From Streptomyces sp. B21-083 (GTDB lineage: Bacteria; Actinomycetota; Actinomycetes; Streptomycetales; Streptomycetaceae): a DNA stretch of 64,000 nucleotides. A model generated the notes under the pieces. The model was not told where the DNA came from and searched no databases. It saw nothing but the letters and a program-made list of their open reading frames with translations. Numbering within the stretch: the first letter of the stretch is position 1; every line of letters begins with the position of its first letter. The translations under genes were made by a program, and so were the position numbers. The DNA lies in NCBI RefSeq assembly GCF_036898825.1, contig NZ_JARUND010000001.1, forward strand, positions 2,046,001 through 2,110,000. Reading direction: 5' to 3'. Shown one piece after another: positions 45,245 to 53,562 of the stretch.

Positions 45245-45470
45245 CCAGGCCGACGTGGTGCGCCGCCGAAGCGCGCGTTCGTCTCCCGCTCGCACAACGC
45301 CCTGCTGAGGCTCGGCCTCGCCGCCGGCTTCTCGGACGCGCGGTGCGCCCAGCGCAACCTTCTGCGCATCCGTGAAGTACCGGTCGACCGGGTCGACGAC
45401 CCCGACATTCGACCAGCGGCGGCCTTTACTGATCGGCGGCCCGCCCGTGTCTCCGCGGCTGTGCAAGGTT
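45245..45470 (+). pseudogene. C-terminal remnant of GT2 glycosyltransferase with internal deletion
   Basis: The frame reads RAFVSRSHNALLRLGLAAGFSDARCAQ, then directly NLLRIREVPVDRVDDPDIRP. In intact DPM1-like GT2 enzymes the first block (SRSYNxLLR...FSDAQCGFKA) and the second (LRIHEVPVDWVDDPDSR) are separated by some 40-50 residues carrying catalytic parts, so an internal deletion is evident. It is on the same strand as the N-terminal remnant at 41063 and runs without stop into the next gene. Confidence 0.65.
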
Positions 45471-45563
45471 TCGGCAAGGCGGCGGCAAGCCTTCCGACCG
45501 GGCGGCCGGGCACCCCCGTACCAAGCGTTCCCCTTCGGCGGGAACACCACAACGGGGGTATCG

Positions 45564-46772
45564 ATGGACGGTGCACGGCAATGGCTGACGCTGCCGGGCT
45601 GCAAGCGGGTCCTGGCCGTCGTACACACACAGGTGTACGGACAGCGGCTGCGTGACGCGCTGTCGCTGCTGGAGTCCGATCTGCGGATCCAGGTCGACTT
45701 CACGATCGCGCCGCACGCGTTCAACGCGGGTGCGGCCCGTTCCGTACCCGCGGAGCACGACAGCCTGCTGCCCTGGGAGGCCGCTCTCGACCGTGACTTC
45801 GACCTGGTGCTGGCCGCCGGCTCGCAGGGGGTCGACCGGCTCCGCGGCCCGCTGCTGCGGCTGCCGCACGGCGTCGGGCACATGAAGCTCTCGCGGCCTG
45901 CCGACGACCGGGACCCGGGAGCGCCGCGGACCGTGGGCGGGCTGGGCAGACGGTATCTGGTACGGGACGGGAGGCTGGTGCCCAGAGCGCTGGCTGTCGC
46001 GCACCGGGACGACCTGGCCACTCTTCGACGGGAGTGCCCGGAGGCGCTGCCCGTCACCGAGGTGGTCGGTGACGCCACGCGCGACCGCATCGCGGCGAGT
46101 ATGCCGCTGCGGGCCCGCCACCGTGCCGCGCTGGGGCTGCGCGGCGGTCAGAAACTGCTGGTGGTCTCCTCGACCTGGGGAGCCGGGTCCTCCTTCAACC
46201 GGATGGACGCCCTCCTGCCGAGGCTCCTCGCGGAACTGCCGCCCGACGAGTACCGGGTGGCCGTGCTTGTACACCCCAACGTCTGGTCGGGGCACGGCCC
46301 TTGGCAGGTCCGGTCCTGGCTGGCGGCGGCCCGGCGGCCCGGCATCGTCGTCGTGCCGCCGGAGCTGGATTGGCGTTCACTGGTCGTCGCCGCGGACTGG
46401 GTGATCGGCGACCACGGTTCCGTGACCCTGTATTCCACCCTCACGCGGGCACCCGTCATCCTGGCCCGCTTCCCGGAGGCAGATGTCGACCCAGCGTCTC
46501 CGGGCGCCGAACTCGCTCGCGTGGCACCGGCTTTGTCGCCGTCGCACGCGCTGCCCGAGCAGCTCGCCTACGCCCGCTCCGCATATCCGGCCCTGGCGTA
46601 CGCCCGGATCGCGCGGCGCATCTCCTCGGAGCCTGGGCGGTTCGGGCGCAATACCCGCACGCTGATGTACCGGCTGCTGGGGCTCGGCGAACCCGCCTTC
46701 GAACCCTCGTTGCCGCCGCTTCCGCTTCCCCGTCGTCTGTGGGGCGGCCGGCGGGGCCGGCGGTCCGCGTGA
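45564..46772 (+). CDS. Conserved hypothetical, GT-B/epimerase-like fold suspected
   Basis: A 402-residue protein. The start MDGARQWLTLPGCKRVLAVVHTQVYGQRLRDALSLLESDLRIQVDFT is conserved-looking. The centre holds LGLRGGQKLLVVSSTWGAGSSFNRMDALLPRLLAELPPDEYRVAVLVHPNVW, then PPELDWRSLVVAADWVIGDHGSVTLYSTLTRAPVILARFP. This order (VxSTWG, HPN, DHGSxTLY) resembles the C-terminal half of CDP-glycerol glycerophosphotransferases and UDP-sugar epimerases, so a polymer-related transferase is possible but unproven. ATG 45564. The stop overlaps the next GTG start. A GT2 gene was probably once just upstream. Confidence 0.7.
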   Translation: MDGARQWLTLPGCKRVLAVVHTQVYGQRLRDALSLLESDLRIQVDFTIAPHAFNAGAARSVPAEHDSLLPWEAALDRDFDLVLAAGSQGVDRLRGPLLRLPHGVGHMKLSRPADDRDPGAPRTVGGLGRRYLVRDGRLVPRALAVAHRDDLATLRRECPEALPVTEVVGDATRDRIAASMPLRARHRAALGLRGGQKLLVVSSTWGAGSSFNRMDALLPRLLAELPPDEYRVAVLVHPNVWSGHGPWQVRSWLAAARRPGIVVVPPELDWRSLVVAADWVIGDHGSVTLYSTLTRAPVILARFPEADVDPASPGAELARVAPALSPSHALPEQLAYARSAYPALAYARIARRISSEPGRFGRNTRTLMYRLLGLGEPAFEPSLPPLPLPRRLWGGRRGRRSA

Positions 46773-47023
46773 GCGACCTCGTGGTCGTCTGCCTCGACGA
46801 CGCCGAAGAGAACTGGCGCGAGTGTGCCGACGTGCTCTTCAGCACCCGTCCGAGGCCCGCCGTCGACGCGTGGCTGCTGGCAGGGCTCGTCCTGTGGCGC
46901 TACCCGGGCTGTCTGCTGGTACTGCTCACCGGGGTGGGCGGTATCCCTGTCGTCCGGATGCGCGCCGGGATCACGGCATGTGCCGCAACCGGTCCGCCAC
47001 CCGACGCGCATCGCCTTCACTGA
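46769..47023 (+). CDS. Small hypothetical protein coupled to the 45564 gene
   Basis: An 84-residue protein beginning SDLVVVCLDDAEENWRECADVLFSTRPRPAVDAWLLAGLVLWRYPGCLLVLLTGVGGIPVVRMRAG, with a mixed alpha/beta look and good codon bias to about 46970. The GTG start overlaps the preceding TGA (GTGA). Its last 53 bases overlap the end of the convergent NLR gene, and the final residues look degenerate. Function unknown. Confidence 0.6.
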   Translation: MSDLVVVCLDDAEENWRECADVLFSTRPRPAVDAWLLAGLVLWRYPGCLLVLLTGVGGIPVVRMRAGITACAATGPPPDAHRLH

Positions 47024-49442
47024 CCGGCTCGTAGCGGGTCAGGGACTGCCCGTACCAGTCCCTGGCCCGCTCGAAGTCCCCGCGCTCCACGGCCCCTTCA
47101 CCCAGCATCTCCAGCACCCGTGCCTGCCAGTGGACCGATCCGGTCTCCTCGAACTCGGCTACAGCCTGCCGGAGTTGGCTGTCCGCGAGGTCGTGCCGGG
47201 GGCCGTCGCGGCGGGCGTGGGCGCGCCCGAGGAACGCCAGGGCGCGGGCCGCGTCGTAGGGGTCGTTCTCGGCGAGGAGTTCGGCGCGGGCGCGAGTGAG
47301 GTGGCCGAGCGCCTCGTCCGGTCGGTCGTCCGCGAGCGCCGTGTCACCGAGGCAGAGCCGGGTCAGGGCGGCGCCGCGCCGGTAGCCGATCTCCTCGCGC
47401 AGGGCCAGGTCACGGGTGAAGTACTCGCGCGCCAGGTCCAGTTGTCCGGCCAGCCGGTGGGTCTGCCCGAGTCCGTGCAGTGCCTGCGCCTCATTGCGCC
47501 GGGCGGTCGTCAACTCCGTTGAGGAACCGGTCACTTGCGGTGCGAGTTCCGCCATGTCCTCACGGGCCGCGTCCAGTGCGTGGCCGAACCAGGTCAGGGC
47601 CTCCTCGTAACGGCCCACGTTGCGCAGGCCCGCGCCGCCGGAGGTGAGCATGCGACTGATCCCGGCGCGGTCCTGGACCCGGCGGGCCGCGGCCAGGCCG
47701 GTCTCGTGGGCCTCGATCCACAGGTCATAGGGGCGCAGGCGCAGAAACAACGGCCAGAGGCTGTCGGCGAGTTGCCAGGCTGCGGCGTCCCAGCCCCGCG
47801 CCGCAGCCGTCCGCAGTACGGCCATCAGCCGGGCGCGCTCCGCGTCGAGCCAGCGCAGCGCGCCCGGGGCGTCGGCGAAGGGTGGCGCGGCGGGTGGCGC
47901 GGCGTAGTCACGGCGGAGGGTGCGGTGGCTGGGGGTGAGCAGCGCCTCGGCGGCTGTCGCGGCGGCCAGATGGAAGTCCACGACGCGTCGCAGGGCCCGG
48001 TCGCTGTTCTCGGTCGTTTCCTCATCGGCGGCGCGTTCCCCCGCATGGGCGCGGATCAGGTCGTGGAAGCGGTAGCGGTCGAGGCCGGTGCGCGAGTCAG
48101 GCCCGAGGTCCTCAAGGAGGTGCACCTCGACCAGTTCGTCGAGCATCCGGTCCACGCCACCCCGGTCGACATCGCACACGGCCGCGGCCACCGGAGGAGT
48201 GAGCACGGGAACCGGGGCGAGACTCAAGTACCGGTAAGCACGAGCGAGTCGGGGTTCCAGAAGGCGGTACGACTCCTGGAGCGCCGAGCGTACGGCGGAC
48301 TCACCTCCCATGCGCAGCGCCTCCAGCGGGCCTTCTCCCTCGCTGCCGCTCAGCGCTCGCGCCAGAACCTCCAGTGACTGCCGGGGCCGGGACGCGGCGC
48401 GCGCTCCGGCCACACACACGGCCAGCGGCAGCCCCGCGCAGGCCTCGACCATGGCCAGTGCGGCTTCCGGTTCCCGCCGTACGCGGTCGGCGCCGACTCT
48501 GCGGCTGAGCAGTTCCATGGAGTCGTCGGTTCGCAGCACGTCCAGCGTGACGAAGACCGCGCCCTCCAGGCCGAGACCGGTCAGCCGATTACGGCTGGTC
48601 ACGAGGGTGAGGGCCGCCGTCGATCCGGGGAGCAGCGGGCGCACCTGGGCGGCGCTGAGCGCGTTGTCGAGCAGCAGGGCGATGCGCGCGTCGGCGGTGA
48701 CCGAACGCCAGAGCGCCGCCTGCTCGTTCAGTTCGGCGGGGATACGTTCGTGGCCGAAGGAGCGCAGCAGTTCCATGAGGAGTTCGCCGGGGCGCGCCGG
48801 GCCGTCGACGGAGTGGCCGCGCAGATCGACGTACAGCTGCCCGTCGGGGAAGGAGCCCGCGCGGCCCAGCAGCCAGTGGCGGGCCAGCGCGGTCTTGCCG
48901 ATGCCGGCCGGTCCGCTGACGACGGCGATCGTGGAGCCGCCGGGTGAGCGCGCCAGCCGGTCGAGTTCGGCCAGTTCGGCTCTCCGGTTGACGAAGTGGC
49001 CTGACACGGGCGGCACTTGACGCGGGACGGCCGGCGCCCTGACTGCCGTCGCATCGAGTACGGGGTGGATGTGGACGCCGCCCGTGATGTCGCGGGCCTG
49101 GACCACGGGTCCGATGACGCGGGCGGAGGTACCGATGCTGTTCGCGACCTGATGGCGGGAATCGGCGGCGGCCTCGGCGGCCAGGACGTGGTTGCGCCAG
49201 CGCTGTAACTCCCCGGCGAACCTGGGCCTGTTCACCGCTTCCCCGGCCAGCAGTTCGGCGAGTGTCCCTGTGTCGTCGGCCGCGCCGGCTCCGCCTGCCT
49301 GCTCGATCCAGGCTCTGACGGACTCGGTGATCGCGGAGGGCAGGAGGGTGCGTACGAGGTCGGCGAGTGCCTGCCGGGCCGCGGGCCGCCGGGCGGCCAG
49401 TGTCAGAGCGGTTCGTAATTCCTCGTCCGTGACATGCCGCAT
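46971..49442 (-). CDS. STAND/NLR ATPase with TPRs and N-terminal amyloid-type motif, TTA codons
   Basis: An 823-residue signal-transduction NTPase. Residues 1-95 are a small helical domain. A motif of about 28 residues follows (99-126, GPVVQARDITGGVHIH), then the NB-ARC-like ATPase: Walker A GPAGIGKT (177-184), Walker B RIALLLDN (253-260), VTSRNRLTGL (281-290), a winged-helix region with FHDLIRAHAGERA and about six TPRs from residue 600. The motif matches that at the end of the small protein at 53026; this pairing is the plan of NLR receptors that template amyloid formation in a partner effector. Codons 9 and 79 are TTA. ATG 49442. Divergent from the AfsR-like gene across an A/T-rich promoter. 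Confidence 0.88.
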   Translation of the reverse strand: MRHVTDEELRTALTLAARRPAARQALADLVRTLLPSAITESVRAWIEQAGGAGAADDTGTLAELLAGEAVNRPRFAGELQRWRNHVLAAEAAADSRHQVANSIGTSARVIGPVVQARDITGGVHIHPVLDATAVRAPAVPRQVPPVSGHFVNRRAELAELDRLARSPGGSTIAVVSGPAGIGKTALARHWLLGRAGSFPDGQLYVDLRGHSVDGPARPGELLMELLRSFGHERIPAELNEQAALWRSVTADARIALLLDNALSAAQVRPLLPGSTAALTLVTSRNRLTGLGLEGAVFVTLDVLRTDDSMELLSRRVGADRVRREPEAALAMVEACAGLPLAVCVAGARAASRPRQSLEVLARALSGSEGEGPLEALRMGGESAVRSALQESYRLLEPRLARAYRYLSLAPVPVLTPPVAAAVCDVDRGGVDRMLDELVEVHLLEDLGPDSRTGLDRYRFHDLIRAHAGERAADEETTENSDRALRRVVDFHLAAATAAEALLTPSHRTLRRDYAAPPAAPPFADAPGALRWLDAERARLMAVLRTAAARGWDAAAWQLADSLWPLFLRLRPYDLWIEAHETGLAAARRVQDRAGISRMLTSGGAGLRNVGRYEEALTWFGHALDAAREDMAELAPQVTGSSTELTTARRNEAQALHGLGQTHRLAGQLDLAREYFTRDLALREEIGYRRGAALTRLCLGDTALADDRPDEALGHLTRARAELLAENDPYDAARALAFLGRAHARRDGPRHDLADSQLRQAVAEFEETGSVHWQARVLEMLGEGAVERGDFERARDWYGQSLTRYEPVSEGDARRVADRLRHMP
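49065..49148 (-). other. Amyloid-signalling-like (RHIM/BASS-type) motif in NLR
   Basis: Residues 99-126 of the NLR, between its N-terminal domain and the NB-ARC domain, include GPVVQARDITGGVHIH. They align with the effector motif at 53353-53433: V.N.I, then PV(V/I)Q(A/G)RDI(T/S)G, then V and a hydrophobic/polar pair. Gly spacing and the VQ core resemble RHIM-type motifs. Confidence 0.6.
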
Positions 49443-49599
49443 GAGCCGCTTCCCCCAGGTCCCCCGATGCCCGACGTCTCACGTCCTACCCGACCGCCGT
49501 CCACATCAGACCGGTCCGGTTTCTCTCGAGTTCACATTGGTCAGAATTGAGCCAATAAATATTTCAAGTTGTAGCAATATTTGAACACTTATTGACCGC
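49443..49599. promoter_or_regulatory. A/T-rich divergent promoter of NLR and SARP genes
   Basis: The segment from 49535 to 49599 is far richer in A/T than any neighbour. It contains AATATTTCAAG (49558-49568) and AATATTTGAAC (49576-49586), nine of eleven matching, start-to-start 18 bases, as well as TTCAA/TTGAA inverted halves. These may be regulator sites or a nucleoid-silencing target. Confidence 0.5.
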
Positions 49600-52500
49600 A
49601 TGCGATTCTTAGCGACGCCAGAGCGCAGGCCGAACCGCCGGACGGGGGCACTGGTGGACTGGGAAATTCGCTTACTGGGACCGGTCGAGCTACGCGGAAA
49701 CCAGTACGCCGATCCGCTCGGCTCAGCCAAGGAGCGGCTGCTCGTCGCGGCGCTGGCTTTCGAAGCGGGGCGCCCGGTCTCTCTCGACGCCCTGATCCAC
49801 CGGCTGTGGGACGAGAGCCCACCCGCGCAGCCCCGGGCGAGCCTGCACTCGTACGCCGCCCGGATCCGCCGCAGGCTTCGAGCCCTGGACGACGCGGCGC
49901 GGCTCGTCCAGCAGGCGCACACCTACTCCATGATCGTGCCGCCGGACCGGGTGGACTACCACCGCTTCCAGGGCCTGATCGCCCAGGCGCGTGCCCTGAG
50001 CGACAGCGGCGACGACCGGCGGGCGCTGTGTCTGCTGCGGGACGCGGGGGCGCTCTGGCGGGGTGAGCCACTCGCCGGTCTGCCCGGACTGTGGGCCGAG
50101 CACATCAGGGGCATCCTCGGACAACGGCACCTCTCCGCCCAGCTGATCCGAGTCGACCTCGAACTGCGCGAGGGCCGCTACGCCGAGCTGGTCCCCGACC
50201 TCACCGCCCTCGTGGAGGAGCACCCCACCGACGAACTGCTCGCCGGCCGGCTCATGACGGCCGCCTATGGCAGCGGACGGCAGGCCGACGCGCTGCGTGT
50301 CTTCGAAGACGTCCGACGGCGTCTGCGCGAAGACCTCGGCGCTGACCCGGGCGCGCCTCTCTCCCGGCTGCACGGACTCGTCCTCAACGGCGCGCCGGTG
50401 CACACCTTTCTGCCTCGGCGCGAGGCCGCAGTGACCGCCGGTGCGGCAATGACACCACCCCGGACACTGCCCGTACACGCCGAACTCGTGGGCCGAGAAG
50501 CGGAGTTGGCGGCCATCGTACACACCGCCTCACCCCCGTCGGCGGGTTCAGGGGCCGGACGCAACGTCATCGCCCTGCAGACCGTGTCCGGTATGGCCGG
50601 AATCGGCAAGACCCTGGTCGCTCTGCACGCGGCCCGACAGCTCGGGCCGCTGTACCCGGACGGCGCCGTGCGCCTCGATCTGCGCGCCCACACACCCGGC
50701 CAGGACGCGCTCACCACCGAGGCCGCGCTCAGCTCCCTGATCCGGGCCTTCGGTGTCCCCGCGAAGGATCTCCCGCAGGACCCGCGCGAGTTGGCGGACC
50801 TGTGGAACAGCCTGCTCAGCGACCGGCGCGCCATCGTGATCCTCGACGACGCGGCAGGCCCGGAACAGCTGCGCCCCCTGCTGCCGGGTGCGTCACCGTC
50901 CCTCGTCATCGTCACCAGCCGCCGACGGCTGACCGGGCTGCCCGGCATCCGCTCGATCCAGCTCGACGTACTGCCGGCGGATGACGCCATCGCCCTGTTC
51001 CGTTCCGTGGCGGGCGAGGAGCGCACCCGGCAGACGAGCGAGGTCGCGGACATCGTCCGGCTGACCGGCTATCTGCCGCTCGCGATCGAACTGGCCGCGG
51101 GCCGACTGGCTTCCCGCCCCTCCTGGACGACCGCCCATCTCCTGCGTCGGCTCACACACGGACAAGGGCGCCTCAACGAAATCCGGGACGGCAGCAGGGG
51201 CGGGATAGCCACGGCGTTCGAAGTTTCGTACAGGACACTCACGAGCGAGGAACAAACAGTTTTCCGATTTATCGGTCTTCGTTTCGGACCGGACATCGAC
51301 GCATACACCCTCGCCGCCCTCACCGGACTGCCTCACGCCGCTGCGGAAAATGTCCTCGAGGTGCTACTCGACGCCCATTTGGCTGGCGAGCCCGCACCCG
51401 AGCGCTACACGCTCCACGATCTTCTGGGCGAATACGCGCGCTCACTCGTCATGTCCGAGGAATCGGAGACCGTGCGCGAGCAGGCCGTATCCCAAATGAT
51501 CAATTTCTATGTGCAGGCATCCGACGCGGCCGACAGGATGATCCATCCGCGCGCCCTTCGCCCCCACCGTCCGCTCCCACCGGCGGAGCATCCGATCCCA
51601 CCTTGGGACGATCCGCAGTCGGCCCGCCGCTGGCTCCTGGCGGAGCGCACGGCACTCCTCACCGCCGAACGCCACTGCCGGGCCACCGGGCGGCACGAGA
51701 AAGCGGCCCTCCTGGCGGGCGCCCTGGCCGGATTCCTCGACGAGGAGGGCTACTCTGCGGACGCCCGGCGCATGCACGCGTCCGCCGTACAGCACTGGCA
51801 CACCGTCGGCGAACGGCAGTCCGAGGTCCATGCGCTGATCGATCTGGGCAACGCGCTCTCCCGCTGCGGCCGGTACGACGAGGCACGCACCGCCCACCAG
51901 CACGCGTTACGGAGCGCCGGGGAGATCGGCGACACCGAGGCCAGGGCCGAGTCCCTTCATCAACTCGGCGTCCTGCACTGGAACCGCGGCCGGCTGGCGA
52001 AAGCACTCGAATTCCAGCTCGACACCCTGCGTCTGCGTCTCCTCTCGGGAGATCGCTGGCAGATCGCCCGGGCGAGGAACAACCTCGGAATAACCCAACT
52101 CTATCTCGGAAATTTCGAGGAGTCCGGGAAGAATTTTCACGCGGCGCTCACCGACTTCCGGAAATCGGCGGACAGGCGCGAATACGCACACGTTCTCAAC
52201 AACCTTTCGGATCGTTACGTCCGCATGGGTAAAACCGAGGCCGCGAGAGGAATTCTCCAGGAAGCACTGGAAGTGTTCAGCGAAACGGGCAGCCCTTCGG
52301 AGAGTGCCATAACCCAGGTCAACCTTGCCAACACCATGAATTCCCCGGACGAACTCCCCGCCATGCTCGATCTGTACCAGGATTCCCTCGCCACGTTCCG
52401 CCGGCTCGGCGACCGGCGCAACGCCTCCGACACGCTGCACGCCATGGGGGTCGCTCTGCACGCCGCGCGACGGTTCGGCGAGGCCGCGGCCCGTCATCGA

Positions 52501-52746
52501 CACGCCCTGGACCTGGCACGGAGTGTCGGCGCCGCGCACGAACAGGCCCAGGCACTGCACGCGCTGGGGCTCGCCGAACTCGGGCTGGGTGAGGAAAGTT
52601 CGGCCGCGGCGCACATCACCGAGGCCATCGAGGTCGCGGACCGGATAGGCGCGGCCACGGAGGCGTCCCAGGCGCGGGCGAGCCTCGCGGGACTTCGCTC
52701 GGGATCGACACGGCAAAAGACTTCTACCAGACCGGGAACCCGTTGA
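49600..52746 (+). CDS. AfsR-like SARP regulator with NB-ARC and TPR domains, TTA codons
   Basis: A 1048-residue regulator. Residues 20-115 are the OmpR-like SARP DNA-binding domain (WEIRLLGPVELRG, SAKERLLVAALAFEAGRPVSLDALIHRLWDESPPAQPRASLHSYAARIRRRL). Residues 118-265 are the bacterial transcriptional-activation (BTAD) domain. The NB-ARC ATPase has Walker A GMAGIGKT (331-338), RAIVILDDAAG and VIVTSRRRLTGL. TPRs with ALHQLG/LHALGLA-like repeats occupy about 780-1040. The order SARP-BTAD-NB-ARC-TPR is that of AfsR (about 990 residues). Codons 25 and 770 are TTA, implying bldA control. Start ATG 49600; GTG 49654 is possible. Divergent from the NLR; targets unknown. Confidence 0.93.
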   Translation: MRFLATPERRPNRRTGALVDWEIRLLGPVELRGNQYADPLGSAKERLLVAALAFEAGRPVSLDALIHRLWDESPPAQPRASLHSYAARIRRRLRALDDAARLVQQAHTYSMIVPPDRVDYHRFQGLIAQARALSDSGDDRRALCLLRDAGALWRGEPLAGLPGLWAEHIRGILGQRHLSAQLIRVDLELREGRYAELVPDLTALVEEHPTDELLAGRLMTAAYGSGRQADALRVFEDVRRRLREDLGADPGAPLSRLHGLVLNGAPVHTFLPRREAAVTAGAAMTPPRTLPVHAELVGREAELAAIVHTASPPSAGSGAGRNVIALQTVSGMAGIGKTLVALHAARQLGPLYPDGAVRLDLRAHTPGQDALTTEAALSSLIRAFGVPAKDLPQDPRELADLWNSLLSDRRAIVILDDAAGPEQLRPLLPGASPSLVIVTSRRRLTGLPGIRSIQLDVLPADDAIALFRSVAGEERTRQTSEVADIVRLTGYLPLAIELAAGRLASRPSWTTAHLLRRLTHGQGRLNEIRDGSRGGIATAFEVSYRTLTSEEQTVFRFIGLRFGPDIDAYTLAALTGLPHAAAENVLEVLLDAHLAGEPAPERYTLHDLLGEYARSLVMSEESETVREQAVSQMINFYVQASDAADRMIHPRALRPHRPLPPAEHPIPPWDDPQSARRWLLAERTALLTAERHCRATGRHEKAALLAGALAGFLDEEGYSADARRMHASAVQHWHTVGERQSEVHALIDLGNALSRCGRYDEARTAHQHALRSAGEIGDTEARAESLHQLGVLHWNRGRLAKALEFQLDTLRLRLLSGDRWQIARARNNLGITQLYLGNFEESGKNFHAALTDFRKSADRREYAHVLNNLSDRYVRMGKTEAARGILQEALEVFSETGSPSESAITQVNLANTMNSPDELPAMLDLYQDSLATFRRLGDRRNASDTLHAMGVALHAARRFGEAAARHRHALDLARSVGAAHEQAQALHALGLAELGLGEESSAAAHITEAIEVADRIGAATEASQARASLAGLRSGSTRQKTSTRPGTR

Positions 52747-52866
52747 ATAGACTTCTGCAGTCACGTTGTCGGGATTTGCCACTCCTGGGTCCGCCGTAAG
52801 AGGATCTTCGCAGGGGTCGCAGCAGCACCCCGTCCCGACAAGTGAGTGCAGGAGAAACACGCAAAC

Positions 52867-52995
52867 ATGCCCACCCGCACGATCTCGAAGACCACCAGGT
52901 TCCGTCAGTCGCTAACCTGTCTCTGGTGGGGTGCCTTCGCACTCGGAATAGCGATCTGCATTCCCAGCTCGTGGCTCGGAACCGCCCTCGCCTAA
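52867..52995 (+). CDS. 42-residue single-pass membrane peptide
   Basis: ATG at 52867 and TAA at 52993. The peptide has a basic start (MPTRTISKTTRFRQ) followed by one long hydrophobic, Trp-rich helix (SLTCLWWGAFALGIAICIPSSW, with two Cys). AGGAG occurs about 13 bases before the ATG, further than ideal. It sits between the AfsR-like gene and the Bell-like effector gene, 31 bases before the latter. It resembles small membrane toxins or accessory peptides but matches no family I recognise. Position is analogous to afsS after afsR, but the sequence is unlike AfsS. Confidence 0.55.
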   Translation: MPTRTISKTTRFRQSLTCLWWGAFALGIAICIPSSWLGTALA

Positions 52996-53025
52996 TTCCG
53001 CCCCTTCGCGACAGGGAGTACACCC

Positions 53026-53493
53026 ATGGACCCCATCTCGGTGACACTGCTGGCGGCGCTCGCCGGTGGCCTCGGCGGAGAAGCCGGGCGGCAGGCATGG
53101 CAGGGGCTGACGGCTCTGGTCCGGCGCCCCTTCCACCGCGGTGGCACGGACGGGGATCCTACGGTGATCATCCCGGCCGTGAGTTCGGGCGAACCCGAAC
53201 TCACGGCTCTCGTACAGGCACCGAACGACACGGCCCGGGCCCAGGCGCTGAGTACGGCGCTGGCGGTCCGGGCCGTGCTGGACGGGGAGTTCGCGCGCCA
53301 TCTCGAAGAGTGGTCACGGCACGCGCGGCAGACCGGCGAACGGGACGGCGTGGTGCACAACGAGATCAGCGGCGGGACTTACCACAACAGTCCGGTGATC
53401 CAGGGCCGCGACATCTCCGGCGTCACCTTCAACGCCCCGCCGCCTCACCACCGGACTTCTCCCCCGCCCCCTGAAACGCCTCCGCAGCCCTGA
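53026..53493 (+). CDS. Bell-like membrane effector with C-terminal amyloid-type motif
   Basis: A 155-residue protein. The N-terminus is hydrophobic and Gly/Ala-rich (DPISVTLLAALAGGLGGEAGRQAWQGLTALVRRPF), suited to membrane insertion. A helical middle (residues 60-105) follows, then an amyloid-type motif at 110-136 (EISGGTYHNSPVIQGRDISG) and a Pro-rich tail. The N-terminal pattern fits the small helical Bell domain described for bacterial NLR-associated amyloid effectors, assigned from memory. The NLR at 46971 carries the matching motif, so this is the probable toxic effector that would permeabilise the cell on assembly. ATG 53026; a terminator follows at 53512. Confidence 0.7.
   Translation: MDPISVTLLAALAGGLGGEAGRQAWQGLTALVRRPFHRGGTDGDPTVIIPAVSSGEPELTALVQAPNDTARAQALSTALAVRAVLDGEFARHLEEWSRHARQTGERDGVVHNEISGGTYHNSPVIQGRDISGVTFNAPPPHHRTSPPPPETPPQP
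53353..53433 (+). other. Amyloid-signalling-like motif in effector
   Basis: Residues 110-136 of the small protein include SPVIQGRDISGVTFN and correspond to the motif of the NLR at 49065-49148 (GPVVQARDITGGVHIH). The position, at the C-terminus beyond the helical domain, is typical of amyloid-controlled effectors. Confidence 0.6.
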
Positions 53494-53511
53494 CCCGCCG
53501 CTTCCGCGAAA

Positions 53512-53539
53512 GAGGCCGGGTCGGTGCCGACCCGGCCTC
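53512..53539. terminator. Bidirectional terminator
   Basis: A perfect 13-pair stem (GAGGCCGGGTCGG / CCGACCCGGCCTC) with a two-base centre lies between the effector gene and the convergent small gene at 53563. Confidence 0.85.
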
Positions 53540-53562
53540 AGCTCACTTCACTTCACGTCACC

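Noticed and set aside
49558..49586. The two AATATTT near-repeats as a classical SARP box
   Set aside because: The 18-base spacing does not match the 11- or 22-base period expected of SARP direct repeats, so they are reported only as an unexplained repeat.
52867..52995. The small peptide as AfsS
   Set aside because: It follows an AfsR-like gene, but AfsS is longer and repeat-rich without a membrane helix, unlike this sequence.
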